64,000 bases of DNA from Lentibacillus jeotgali (lineage in GTDB: Bacteria > Bacillota > Bacilli > Bacillales > Amphibacillaceae): NCBI RefSeq assembly GCF_000224785.1, contig NZ_AGAV01000005.1:310001-374000 (forward strand), read 5' to 3'. Below are positions 8,354 to 17,118 of this stretch, in pieces; positions within the stretch are counted from its first letter, which is position 1, and every line of letters starts with the position of its first letter. A program made the translations under genes and the position numbers. The notes below the pieces were generated by a model that was given only the letters and a program-made list of their open reading frames with translations, was not told where the DNA came from and searched no databases.

Positions 8354-9031
8354 ATGAAAAATGAATGGGCCAAAGCACATGACGCGCTTTCCCAAATAAC
8401 CGTTTATTCAAATCCGAACAATGAACCTGTAACGATATCTGGCCACTCGGATGATCTGAAGTGTGTTGGAGTAGGGACGGATGCGGCTGTTTTTCAATAC
8501 CGGTTCGCCCCTTCATATGCATTTAAGATTTATGCCGTGGGCAAGACAGATAAGATAAAAACTGAGCAAAACATTTATAATCGACTGGGGGAGTCCGCTT
8601 ATTTCCCGGCATGTTTTGCTGCTGAGGAACAGTATCTTGTTTTAAGTTATGAGGGTGGGATAACACTCCAGGACTGTCTCCTGCAAGGCATTCATATCCC
8701 TGAACAGATTGTATGGGACGTGGAGGCTGCGAGAGCGTACGTGCGCGAAAAAGGGTTGAACCCACGTGATATGCATTTAAAAAATATTTTGCTGCAAAAT
8801 GGCAGAGCAAAAATAATTGATGTGTCTGAATATATATTGTCGGGGAATGACTACCGATGGGAGCATTTAAAAAGTGCTTATGAAGCATATTATCATTTGA
8901 TTGATGAAAGATCTATTCCGTTTTGGCTGCTTGAAACGGTTCGAAAGTGGTACAATCAGCGCAAAAAATACTTTTCATCATTCGATGAGTTTATGAAGGC
9001 CGTTTTGAAGCTCACAACATTCCGAAAGTAG
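8354..9031 (+). CDS. yrzF: YrzF-like protein kinase fold protein
   Basis: 225 residues with a shortened Ser/Thr-kinase-like fold. A glycine-rich loop (CVGVGTDAAVFQYR) comes near residue 37, then FKIYAVGK with a candidate ATP lysine, a catalytic-loop equivalent LNPRDMHLKNILL near residue 137 and IIDVSEYI replacing the usual DFG. The layout and motifs resemble B. subtilis YrzF. The HRD-to-PRD and DFG-to-DVS changes are characteristic of divergent kinases, so activity cannot be assumed. The ATG follows GGAGAG. It is monocistronic. Confidence 0.7.
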   Translation: MKNEWAKAHDALSQITVYSNPNNEPVTISGHSDDLKCVGVGTDAAVFQYRFAPSYAFKIYAVGKTDKIKTEQNIYNRLGESAYFPACFAAEEQYLVLSYEGGITLQDCLLQGIHIPEQIVWDVEAARAYVREKGLNPRDMHLKNILLQNGRAKIIDVSEYILSGNDYRWEHLKSAYEAYYHLIDERSIPFWLLETVRKWYNQRKKYFSSFDEFMKAVLKLTTFRK

Positions 9032-9269
9032 AAGGGCCAGGGGGCAGACTCTGGCTCGTTTTCTGATTGAGTGACAGAGAATGATATGAAAAAATAAAAT
9101 GTGAAATCCTAGCAATTCTGGCATGAATCCTGTCTGTATAATTTTTCGCCACCCATCTAAGTTTATAATTATAATCACGTGGTAATAGGTACAATATATT
9201 TATTTTTTAATTGTATTTAATGGGATAAGGAACGGTTATTATCCCTGATTTTCGATTGGAGGTATCTGG

Positions 9270-10850
9270 ATGAAAGGAAATGGTGGTAAGGGGCTGAGCA
9301 CCAGGCTTATTGACCATAGAATTTTTGCTCCGTCCTTAATCATTATGATTCTTATTTGTGTTCCTTTTGCGATGTATGAGAAAGAATCGTTGGAACTCTT
9401 AAACAGCATTTTTGATCAGATTGTGAGCGTGTTTACCTGGGGCTATATATGGTATGCAATCATTCTGGTTATAGCCGGGTTATACCTGTCATTTTCTAAA
9501 TACGGTAATGTTGTCCTGGGTGATCCGAATGAAAAACCGCGTTTCAATTTGTTTGAATATGCGTCAATTTTGATTGCCATGGGGCTTGGCTCGACTATCA
9601 TGCGTACTGGTATGACTGAGTGGGCAAACGTGGCGGTCAATCCGCCGTTCGGTGCTGAATCCGGGTCACCGGAAGCATTACTGTGGGGGAATGCCTACAG
9701 TATGTTTATGTGGAGCGTTCAAGTGTTTGCCATCTTTGTCATGGCGGCACCTGCCATGGGCTATATTTTGCATGTCCGTAAAAAACCGTTTATGCGGATA
9801 TCGGAAGCGTGTCGCGATGTTTTTGGCGATAAATTTGTCAATGGCATTGGCGGCAAAATACTGGACATTATCTTTCTTATCAGTATTCTTTCAGGTGCAG
9901 CCGTTACGTTAGGCCTGGGTGCTCCGATTGTCACTTATAATCTGGCTGAACTGCTAAATATTGGACAGTCGTTTACCTTAACCCTGATTGTGACAATTAT
10001 CTGGGTATTTTTATTCTCCATAAGTGCCTATTTGGGCATTGAAAAGGGGATTAAACGTTTAAGTACTCTAAATATGTATCTTGCTGCTGCGTTTGCTTTA
10101 TTTGTCATGATCATTGGCCCAGGTGTTTTTATCCTGAACTTTTTCACTGACAGTGTCGGTCATTTACTGGCAAACTATGTTGATATATCACTTTATACGG
10201 ATTCAACCAATATGAATGGATCCACATACATTGTTAGCAACACGGTGTTCTGGTTTGCATACAGTGCCACATGGGCAATGCTGCACAGTGTGTTTGCTGC
10301 CAAGATATCCAGAGGACGCACCATCAAAGAGATGATCCTGACTTACTTGTTCGCACCAACACTTCTTTCCTGGGTCGCGACGGGTGTCCTGGGCGGTCTT
10401 GGTGCACATCAGTATCTTACCGGACAGACTCCTGTACTGGATATTGTGCAGGAAGATGCAATGGCAGCTATACCGGCAATTTTGTCGAACTTGCCTCTGG
10501 GATCGGTTGTTCTCGTTATTTTTATCATCATTGCAACTATCTTTTTGACGACAACATTGGATTCGACAACGTATACGATTGCATCATATACAGGCACTGA
10601 GAACATGAGTCAGGCCGAACCATCAAGAGCGCTGAGAATTATCGTGGCGGCCATCATTACAGTTCTGGCATTGCTTTTGATGCGGATCGGCGGTCTGGCA
10701 CCGCTGGAAGTTCTTTCAGGTCTGATGGGCATACCGATTATCGCCATCCAGTTCCTGACGATCTATGCGGCTAAGAAAATGATGGATAATGACAGAGCTT
10801 GGGTTCATAACGTTAAGAAAAAGTATAAGCAACAGAAGAGTAAATCTTAA
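9270..10850 (+). CDS. BCCT-family transporter 2 (divergent substrate site)
   Basis: 526 residues and about 12 membrane segments. It keeps the family signature AKISRGRTIKEM but has an unusual core: the glycine motif reads MGLGSTIMRTGMTEW and the segment normally WWxxWxPF reads FAYSATWAMLHSVF. Most of the tryptophans that cage quaternary amines in BetP and CaiT are therefore missing, so a substrate other than betaine or carnitine is likely (inference). The ATG at 9270 follows TTGGAGGT. It ends at a bidirectional terminator shared with the convergent GltS-type gene. Confidence 0.85.
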   Translation: MKGNGGKGLSTRLIDHRIFAPSLIIMILICVPFAMYEKESLELLNSIFDQIVSVFTWGYIWYAIILVIAGLYLSFSKYGNVVLGDPNEKPRFNLFEYASILIAMGLGSTIMRTGMTEWANVAVNPPFGAESGSPEALLWGNAYSMFMWSVQVFAIFVMAAPAMGYILHVRKKPFMRISEACRDVFGDKFVNGIGGKILDIIFLISILSGAAVTLGLGAPIVTYNLAELLNIGQSFTLTLIVTIIWVFLFSISAYLGIEKGIKRLSTLNMYLAAAFALFVMIIGPGVFILNFFTDSVGHLLANYVDISLYTDSTNMNGSTYIVSNTVFWFAYSATWAMLHSVFAAKISRGRTIKEMILTYLFAPTLLSWVATGVLGGLGAHQYLTGQTPVLDIVQEDAMAAIPAILSNLPLGSVVLVIFIIIATIFLTTTLDSTTYTIASYTGTENMSQAEPSRALRIIVAAIITVLALLLMRIGGLAPLEVLSGLMGIPIIAIQFLTIYAAKKMMDNDRAWVHNVKKKYKQQKSKS

Positions 10851-10860
10851 GTGATAGCAT

Positions 10861-10905
10861 AAAAAAGAGCATGACTGCCGATTTTAAGGCAGCCATGCTC
10901 TTTTA
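10861..10905. terminator. Bidirectional terminator between BCCT 2 and GltS-type gene
   Basis: A 13-bp stem (GAGCATGACTGCC at 10867-10879, GGCAGCCATGCTC at 10888-10900, one mismatch) is flanked by A6 and T4. Confidence 0.88.
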
Positions 10906-10909
10906 ATGA

Positions 10910-12313
10910 TTAGCTCTTCATTCGCCCGAAATAAACCAGGCCGACTACTAAACCGATTGCAAGCATGACAGCTGCAAAAATGAGGAATGGTATCGGGCCG
11001 AATTGAAAGACGAGTGGTGCAGATAGTGCTGTAACAAGTCCTCCGCCGAGAAACGGTTCAAAGACAAGCTGTTTATATCCGAAACCCTCATATGCCGGTG
11101 ATTTCATGTCCGGATCGGCCACACGCATTAACAACAGTCCCGTTGCTGTAATACCCATGGACTGGCCAAAATCACCAATACTTCTTTCAAACCAATATGT
11201 TGGAATCATCCTTGGTCCAAGGAAAAACAGACCGAACACATTCCATGCAATACCAACAAGTGAAAGCAATAAGAACGGAACAAGATATTGCCCGATGACA
11301 TCAAGTGAGACTGTTGCGATTGCGGCCAGTATCAGAACATCGAGCGCAAAGCCCTGTATCCGCATGACCATTTGCCGGTCCAGAATTTCGGTTTTATCAA
11401 ATTTAGTCGCAATCAGCTGCACGATGATACCGCCGATCATTGCCAGCGGAAAGAGCGGTACATATGTCATGAATTCGGATCCGATTATTGTTCTTTCAAG
11501 CCATGTGATGCCCTGCAGGATGCCATAGCCAACCAGGATGGCAACCCCAATCATTGCAAAATGCAGGGAGAGTGGTTCGATTGATTCTGGACGGACAGTC
11601 ATTTTTGCTGCTGCTTCCCGGTTTTCGAATTCCATAATACCTGCTTTTTTTAACTCAGATGATTCTTTGATGTCACCGATAACTTTTGCCTTATTTTTTC
11701 GCACTGCCCAGTTGATGGCGGCAATCCCTATGATCACGCCTGATAAAATACCAACGGTGGCAAGGCCAATAGTCAGATCATATGCTTCGGCAAATCCAAG
11801 TTCTTCAAATGTTCCCTGTAGACCTGCTGCAGTTCCGTGCCCGCCTTCAAAACCCATTTCAATAAGAGTGCCTATAAACGGCGGCATGTCATAGAACGGG
11901 ACTAATATCAATATAGCCAGCAGCAAACCAAAAACGTATTGCCCCCAGCCGAGTGTCCAGCCGAATGCGAGCTGCGGCCCCCCGATATGCCAGACTTTTT
12001 TCAAGTTTGGAAGCACGGTGCCTAAAAATAATGTGGCAAAGACAACATTTATCATTAACCCTGCCAATGGGCTCCATACATCCATGACCTCAGGAGTCAG
12101 AAGCCCTGTGGCCCAGAATGAATTTTCACCCGCGATTGGTGTCAATATTTTTCCGAGTACTTGCGGACCCAAAATCAGAGCTAGAAACCCGCCGATAACA
12201 GACGAGGGCAGGAATAAATTCTGCATCCACTTCACACGCACTCTGATCCATTTGCCAATTAATAGAAATAAACCAAGATATAATAATGCGAATCCTATTT
12301 GATTGGGTGTCAT
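10910..12313 (-). CDS. GltS-type sodium/glutamate symporter (ESS family)
   Basis: 467 residues, strongly hydrophobic, with about ten or more membrane segments. The features FLPSSVIGGFLALILGP near residue 34 and EGGHGTAAGLQGTFEELGF near residue 155 are those of the ESS glutamate:sodium symporters, including the glycine-rich re-entrant loop. A charged cytoplasmic loop lies around residues 205-240. It probably imports glutamate or a related dicarboxylate with sodium, which would fit a salt-adapted cell using glutamate as osmolyte (inference). It starts with ATG after GGAGA. A small frameshifted membrane-protein gene lies just upstream on the same strand. Confidence 0.85.
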   Translation of the reverse strand: MTPNQIGFALLYLGLFLLIGKWIRVRVKWMQNLFLPSSVIGGFLALILGPQVLGKILTPIAGENSFWATGLLTPEVMDVWSPLAGLMINVVFATLFLGTVLPNLKKVWHIGGPQLAFGWTLGWGQYVFGLLLAILILVPFYDMPPFIGTLIEMGFEGGHGTAAGLQGTFEELGFAEAYDLTIGLATVGILSGVIIGIAAINWAVRKNKAKVIGDIKESSELKKAGIMEFENREAAAKMTVRPESIEPLSLHFAMIGVAILVGYGILQGITWLERTIIGSEFMTYVPLFPLAMIGGIIVQLIATKFDKTEILDRQMVMRIQGFALDVLILAAIATVSLDVIGQYLVPFLLLSLVGIAWNVFGLFFLGPRMIPTYWFERSIGDFGQSMGITATGLLLMRVADPDMKSPAYEGFGYKQLVFEPFLGGGLVTALSAPLVFQFGPIPFLIFAAVMLAIGLVVGLVYFGRMKS

Positions 12314-12428
12314 GTATTGTCTCCTTTCCTGATTTAGATAAAAATATAGTTGTAATCAATTCCCTCCTGCAAAGAGGAATAAACAGTGCTGGAATGATGA
12401 TTTTTATGGAAAAGCGAGCATCAAATGG

Positions 12429-12595
12429 TCATTTCCGCGGGGCAAGGTTTGAGAACAGAAAACAGATTACACTTAGTGCAATTAATATAATATGTGTATC
12501 GCGCGGCAGCATATCAGGGCTGCCGGTTATGGCAAAAATCAGCCCGATAAAGAATGGGACGCCAGTGGTGATTAAGAGCCGCCTTTCGTAAACAT
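12429..12595 (-). pseudogene. Frameshifted small two-helix membrane protein
   Basis: On the minus strand an ATG at 12593-12595 follows GGGAGG by seven bases, but its frame stops after seven codons (MFTKGGS). The adjacent frame carries a convincing small membrane protein (LLITTGVPFFIGLIF..., then a second helix LIALSVICFLFSNLAPRK) that has no start codon of its own. Joining the two by a one-base shift gives about 55 residues. Either the gene is broken or the assembly has an indel. It directly precedes the GltS-type gene. Confidence 0.42.
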
Positions 12596-12800
12596 TCCTG
12601 AACCTCCCTATGTAATTGCAGAAAATAGAAAACTGATATTAACATCATAGCATGAAAATTGGTGTCGGTTAAGCTCATATTTTGTCATTTTTAATCTTCA
12701 AAAAGTAATTGCAAGCATATTCTGATTTTCTGTGCACCATGCTATAATGAAAGCAAGAAAAATTTTATTGTTTTCTAATCCTCATAAGGGAGTGCTTACG

Positions 12801-13235
12801 GTGAAACGAAATATTTTAGTGGCTTATGATGGCTCGAAATTGAGTGAAAAAGCGCTTCAGGAAGCTAAATTGCAGGCTGCAGGGGTTCCGGAAACAGAAG
12901 TACACGTCGTGTCAATTGTGACACAGACAGGGCCGAACACAAATGTAACGATTGCAAAAGGCATTCAGTATGAAATGGCTGATGAGATTCGCCCCGATAT
13001 GGAACGGATTAATCGGGAGTTCGATACAGAGTCGATACCAATTTATACAGATATCGTCATTGCAGATAGCACCCAGAATGCAGGGGCTAAAGTTTGTGAA
13101 TATGCGGATGAACATGACATTGATTTGATTATTGCCGGCAATCGCGGGTTTGGCGCTGTGAAGAAATGGCTGAGAAAGAGTGTCAGTTATCAAATTGTCC
13201 AGGGAGCCAAATGCCCCGTGCTGACCATCAAGTAA
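12801..13235 (+). CDS. Universal stress protein (UspA family)
   Basis: 144 residues from the GTG at 12801, which follows AAGGGAG by a normal gap; the in-frame ATG at 12732 is 69 bases further upstream and lacks a site. One Usp domain: NILVAYDGSKLSEKAL at the start and GNRGFGAVKKWLRKSVS near the end, which fits the ATP-binding pattern G-x2-G-x9-G-S/T with a shifted last glycine. Members act in the cytoplasm in stress survival. No partner gene is linked; the next plus-strand material is a gene remnant. Confidence 0.88.
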   Translation: MKRNILVAYDGSKLSEKALQEAKLQAAGVPETEVHVVSIVTQTGPNTNVTIAKGIQYEMADEIRPDMERINREFDTESIPIYTDIVIADSTQNAGAKVCEYADEHDIDLIIAGNRGFGAVKKWLRKSVSYQIVQGAKCPVLTIK

Positions 13236-13300
13236 ATAAAGGTTTTTCTACGTGTCGGTCCCTAGCGGATCGTCTTTTTTATGGGCAGAGTTTTTCTGCA

Positions 13301-13474
13301 AAACATACATACGCAGAGGATGGTACCAATATCATGATCAAACATGGCTGGATGGAAGAACCGCCATGGGCACTGGATCGTGATGAGCTTGCAAATAAAA
13401 AAGGTAGAAGCTGGGACAATCTCTTACAGAATGATTACAACACTGCCGCAAATTTTCCATTAAATTCTCAGTGA
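13301..13474 (+). pseudogene. Remnant of a DUF3231 (spore-coat-like) gene
   Basis: An open frame here begins KHTYAEDGTNIMIKHGW and continues MEEPPWALDRDELANK. This resembles the C-terminal end of DUF3231 proteins of Bacilli, which are normally over 300 residues long. The rest of the gene is absent: upstream the frame runs back into the universal stress protein gene in another frame. There is no good ribosome site. The final ~22 residues are unlike the family. Confidence 0.45.
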
Positions 13475-13553
13475 TTTCTAATGCTTCTCCAATCCTTTTA
13501 TCAAAAAGCTTCACTATGATGGTGATAACCCGAAAAAGGAAAGGGGACTGGAA

Positions 13554-13943
13554 ATGAGAACATTATTTTTGAGTACTGCGGCCGGAGCGATGTTGTTTGC
13601 TTCAGCAGCGTGTACAGATTCTGCACAAGTTACTGGAAAAGCAGAAGCCTCTAATTCGGGGGAAAAAGTAAAAGCGGTTGAGGCAGAGAAGAAACATGTG
13701 AACGAAGAATCCGAAAATGTCGCATACGGAATGTATCCTGAAAGTGACATACTCGATGAGCAGGTGGATGCAGACGATTATCAAATGCAGGTTGTGGAAA
13801 ATAATCAGAACATACGAATTATCATTTTGAAAGATGCACAAGGACATCCGAAATATAAAAGTGTTTTTGTAAAAGATAAAAATATGGTCAAAGTGATCAG
13901 TTATGAAGATGGCCTTGTTTTCCAGGGTGTCATCGGGTTTTAG
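13554..13943 (+). CDS. Small lipoprotein of unknown function
   Basis: 129 residues. A lipoprotein signal with lipobox ASAAC gives lipidation at Cys20. A charged Glu/Lys linker (residues ~30-60) leads to a small beta-rich end (MQVVENNQNIRIIILK, then KMVKVISYEDG-like strands). No family is recognised. The start has AAAGGGGACTGGAA upstream. It is monocistronic and ended by a good terminator. Confidence 0.7.
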   Translation: MRTLFLSTAAGAMLFASAACTDSAQVTGKAEASNSGEKVKAVEAEKKHVNEESENVAYGMYPESDILDEQVDADDYQMQVVENNQNIRIIILKDAQGHPKYKSVFVKDKNMVKVISYEDGLVFQGVIGF

Positions 13944-13954
13944 AAATTAAGTGT

Positions 13955-13987
13955 ACAAGCACAGCTGTGGAGCTGTGCTTGTTTTTT
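13955..13987 (+). terminator. Intrinsic terminator of the small lipoprotein gene
   Basis: A perfect 12-bp stem ACAAGCACAGCT (13955-13966) with AGCTGTGCTTGT (13971-13982), loop GTGG, then T5. Confidence 0.92.
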
Positions 13988-14016
13988 GATTGGACGGAAA
14001 CTTAAAAACATAAAAA

Positions 14017-14083
14017 TTGACATAAACAGGATAAGTGTATTATATTTAGTTTGAATTAAAGATAAATAAATTCAAACTAAATA
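14017..14083 (+). promoter_or_regulatory. Promoter and large operator of the ring-cleaving dioxygenase gene
   Basis: A perfect -35 TTGACA (14017-14022) is followed after 17-18 bases by TATATT (14041-14046). Overlapping the -10 is a perfect 15-bp inverted repeat: TATTTAGTTTGAATT (14043-14057) and AATTCAAACTAAATA (14069-14083), spacer 11. This is the position of a repressor operator. MhqO-type genes in B. subtilis are repressed by the MarR-type MhqR; the arm sequence here differs from that box, so the regulator is unassigned. Confidence 0.8.
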
Positions 14084-14108
14084 GATATTAAAACTTGGAG
14101 GAATTTGC

Positions 14109-15092
14109 ATGAATGACATAAAAGGGATGCACCATGTCACTGCCATCACAAGCAGTGCTGAAAAGAATTATGAATTTTTTACGTATACACTGGGCATGCG
14201 ACTAGTAAAAAAGACAGTCAACCAGGATGATATCCGGACATATCATTTGTTCTTTGCCGATGACAAGGGCAACCCGGGCACAGACATGACGTTTTTTGAT
14301 TTTCCGGGAATCCCTCAAGGAAAGCATGGAACGAATGAGATTGCCAAAACAGCATTCCGTGTACCAAGTGATGCGGCGCTTGAATATTGGGTCAAACGGT
14401 TTGACCGATTGGAAGTCCAGCATGACGGGATCAAGGAAGAATTCGGTGTTAAAACACTGTCATTTTCCGATTTCGATGACCAGAAATATCAATTGGTTTC
14501 GGATGAAAATAATGAAGGGGTGGAAGCGGGAACCCCTTGGCAGGACGGGCCGATTCCGCTTGAGTATGCGATTACCGGACTCGGCCCGATTCATGTAAGG
14601 ATTGCAAACTTCGATTATTTTAAAGAAGTGATGGAAAAAGTTCTGCAGTTCAAAGAGATCGATCAGGAAGGTGACCGCCATCTGTTTGAAGTCGGCAAAG
14701 GCGGTAATGGCGCACGGGTTATTGTTGAATTTAATACTATCATGCCTAACGCACAGCAGGGTTATGGTACTGTTCACCATTCAGCTTTCCGTGTTGAAGA
14801 CCGCTCTGTTCTGGAAGAGTGGATTAAGCGGATGGACGATTTCGGATTCCGCACTTCCGGCTATGTGAACCGCTTCTATTTTGAATCGCTGTATGTACCG
14901 GTCGCACCGCAAATTTTATTTGAATTTGCAACAGATGGCCCAGGATTTATGGGTGATGAACCGTATGAAACTCTGGGTGAGAATCTGGCACTGCCACCAA
15001 TGCTGGAACCGAAGCGTGAGCAAATTGAACAATTTGTCCGCCCAATCGATACGGTAAGAAGCACAAAGACATTTGAAAAAGAATATGAGTAA
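14109..15092 (+). CDS. Ring-cleaving dioxygenase, glyoxalase fold (MhqO-like)
   Basis: 327 residues with two vicinal-oxygen-chelate repeats. The first opens with GMHHVTAITSSAEKNYEF (metal histidine in HH); the second contains HVRIANFDYFKEVMEKVL and a late VHHSAFRVED histidine. It matches the MhqA/MhqO group, iron-dependent dioxygenases that open hydroquinone or catechol rings and protect against quinone stress. TTGGAGG precedes the ATG. The promoter carries a perfect inverted repeat, so expression is probably induced by an electrophile through a dimeric repressor (inference). It is monocistronic. Confidence 0.88.
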   Translation: MNDIKGMHHVTAITSSAEKNYEFFTYTLGMRLVKKTVNQDDIRTYHLFFADDKGNPGTDMTFFDFPGIPQGKHGTNEIAKTAFRVPSDAALEYWVKRFDRLEVQHDGIKEEFGVKTLSFSDFDDQKYQLVSDENNEGVEAGTPWQDGPIPLEYAITGLGPIHVRIANFDYFKEVMEKVLQFKEIDQEGDRHLFEVGKGGNGARVIVEFNTIMPNAQQGYGTVHHSAFRVEDRSVLEEWIKRMDDFGFRTSGYVNRFYFESLYVPVAPQILFEFATDGPGFMGDEPYETLGENLALPPMLEPKREQIEQFVRPIDTVRSTKTFEKEYE

Positions 15093-15109
15093 GTAAAAAG
15101 TGAATGAAG

Positions 15110-15140
15110 GAGGCTGACCATGAAGCGGTTGGCCTCTTTT
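15110..15140 (+). terminator. Terminator of the dioxygenase gene (GGCCTC type)
   Basis: GAGGCTGACC (15110-15119) pairs with GGTTGGCCTC (15127-15136) with G-T pairs, then TTTT. Closely related hairpins end transcripts at 22479 and 30463. Confidence 0.75.
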
Positions 15141-15251
15141 GTTATGTAGAAAAAACTGACTCCGGCTGCATTTGCCGAATCTTCAATGATGAAGGAAAGG
15201 TCGATCGTGTATAATAGGGAAAAGATGTATGACCGTTTAAGGAGCATATCC

Positions 15252-15417
15252 ATGAAAGAATACTATTATGACAAACTGTTTAACATTAAAACCCGTGGAA
15301 CTCAGAAGGGCTATTCTGATTCCACGCAACATAACCCTTATCAGCGAGATTAGCTTGTCAGAGATATTCCAGGATGATCCGTATGACCGATTTTTGATTT
15401 ATCGTTTGGAAGGTTGA
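15252..15417 (+). pseudogene. Internally deleted class I methyltransferase gene
   Basis: ATG at 15252, after AAGGAGC, opens MKEYYYDKLFNIKTRGT and stops at 15351 after 33 residues. This beginning is that of a Bacillus SAM-dependent methyltransferase family. In the next frame, up to a stop at 15415, comes SEIFQDDPYDRFLIYRLEG, which looks like the C-terminus of the same family. The ~200-residue middle, with the SAM-binding motifs, is gone. The gene is a decayed remnant. Confidence 0.55.
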
Positions 15418-15507
15418 GGTATTCATGGACTGCTATTCTAAAGTATCTTAAGAATATGATAGAATCTGAAGAGTATTAAATACCCAGAGTGTTGAAAGGG
15501 GGCTTAA

Positions 15508-17106
15508 GTGTTGTTCAAAAATATAACGAATGTTTCTTTACAAACCAAAATCACTGGTTTACTTTTAGCTGTCATTATAGGACTGATACTTATTCTTTCA
15601 GGTCTTTTTACTTATTCCAAAATTGAACAAATCATTTCAAATAAATATAATTTGAGTATGCAAACCGCTAGAACTGTATCCTTGCTCCCGTCAGTCACAG
15701 AGGGTTTGGAGGAAGAGGAAACCAGACAATCGTTACAATTTCTAACAGATCAATACAGCATGGAAAATGATGCGGACTTTATAATCGTACAAGATAAGGA
15801 TGGACGAATCTTAACGCACCCTAATGATGATTATCTTGGCAGGGTGCATGAATTTAAATCCGGATATAGAGCTCGAGTGTTCGGTGGTTATTATAATATG
15901 GAAACAGAAGAGTTTATAGGTCCCTCGATAGTGGGTGTTGCTCCTATTATGTCTTCAACTGGGAGCGTTCGGGGGGTCGTTACGGTTGGGTACTTAAAGG
16001 AAAATCTGTGGTCTCTTATTTATGATAGAGTGGAAATTATTTTATATGTTTCGATGGCTGTGATTGTTATTGGCATCTTGCTGGGTTATTTCCTTGCTCG
16101 TCATATCAGGAAAGAAATTTTCGGGTATGAACCACGGGAAATAGCTCAATTATATTGTAACAGAGATACATTACTTTCTTCACTAAATGAAGGTGTCATC
16201 GCGACTGATAAAGATAGTATGGTAACACTGATTAATGAATCAGCAAAAAAATTGCTTGATGTAGGAGATTCCTATGTTAATAAGCCAATTACTTCTTTGT
16301 TGCCTAACCTTGATTACCAAGGTGTATATGAAACTAAGGAAGGTAAATTAAATCAGGAGCTTTTTATAAATAATAAGACACTGATTGTTAATTTACTGCC
16401 GTTACTTGCAAACAGTACGGTTACAGGGGTGGTAGTATCATTCAGAGATAAAACAGAAATTACCGAGATGTTAAATATGTTATCTGAGGTGAAGCAGTAT
16501 TCGGATGACTTGCGTGCTCAAACTCATGAGTATTCCAATCAAATGCACCTTATGTATGGTTTGCTGCAGTTAGGGAAGTATGATGAAGTTCTGGCGCTGA
16601 TTGATCGGGAAATTAATAATCTTGATAAAATAAACCGGAGTATTTTTGATCAGATAGAAGATACAAATGTGCAAGCTATTCTAATAGGTAAAGTAGGCAA
16701 GGCATCTGAAAAGAAGATTGATTTTGATATTGATGAAGACAGTTATCTAAGCCCATTACCTTCTCATATCGAAGTTAGCGACCTGATGATTATAATCGGT
16801 AATTTAATAGATAATGCAGTGGAAGAAGTGTCTGCCAAGCTAAATCCTCGCGTTTCTTTTTCAACGATTGACCTTGGAAACGATATTATTTTTGAGATTA
16901 CAGACAATGGGGAGGGTATTGATAAAGAAGAAGTAGAGAAAGTCTTTTGGGCTGGGTACTCAACGAAGAAGGAAGGCCTTGAAGGGAAAAAAGGTTTTGG
17001 TTTGGCAAATGTTAAATCATCTGTAGAGAAATTAAACGGCGTAATAGAAGTAGAATCAACTTCAGACGGAACAATCGTTACGGTGTATATCCCTAAAAAA
17101 GAATGA
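15508..17106 (+). CDS. CitA/DcuS-family sensor histidine kinase
   Basis: 532 residues. Two membrane helices (about 14-32 and 175-196) bracket an extracellular PAS-like sensor domain, and a cytoplasmic PAS domain follows (about 220-310). The phospho-acceptor is His340 in THEYSNQMHLMYGLLQLGKY, the form typical of citrate/dicarboxylate sensors. N-box NLIDNAVEEV, G1 DNGEGI and the G2 end GKKGFGLANVK complete the ATPase domain. The GTG start follows AAAGGGGG. The response regulator gene begins 12 bases after the stop. With the Tct genes downstream, it probably senses an external di- or tricarboxylate. Confidence 0.92.
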   Translation: MLFKNITNVSLQTKITGLLLAVIIGLILILSGLFTYSKIEQIISNKYNLSMQTARTVSLLPSVTEGLEEEETRQSLQFLTDQYSMENDADFIIVQDKDGRILTHPNDDYLGRVHEFKSGYRARVFGGYYNMETEEFIGPSIVGVAPIMSSTGSVRGVVTVGYLKENLWSLIYDRVEIILYVSMAVIVIGILLGYFLARHIRKEIFGYEPREIAQLYCNRDTLLSSLNEGVIATDKDSMVTLINESAKKLLDVGDSYVNKPITSLLPNLDYQGVYETKEGKLNQELFINNKTLIVNLLPLLANSTVTGVVVSFRDKTEITEMLNMLSEVKQYSDDLRAQTHEYSNQMHLMYGLLQLGKYDEVLALIDREINNLDKINRSIFDQIEDTNVQAILIGKVGKASEKKIDFDIDEDSYLSPLPSHIEVSDLMIIIGNLIDNAVEEVSAKLNPRVSFSTIDLGNDIIFEITDNGEGIDKEEVEKVFWAGYSTKKEGLEGKKGFGLANVKSSVEKLNGVIEVESTSDGTIVTVYIPKKE

Positions 17107-17118
17107 GGAGGTTGCAGA

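Noticed and set aside
10203-10606. Cysteine-rich frames inside BCCT 2
   Set aside because: Out-of-frame readings of the transporter gene, without ribosome sites.
12286-12591. 101-residue plus-strand frame
   Set aside because: Antisense to the start of the GltS-type gene and to the frameshifted small membrane protein; no ribosome site.
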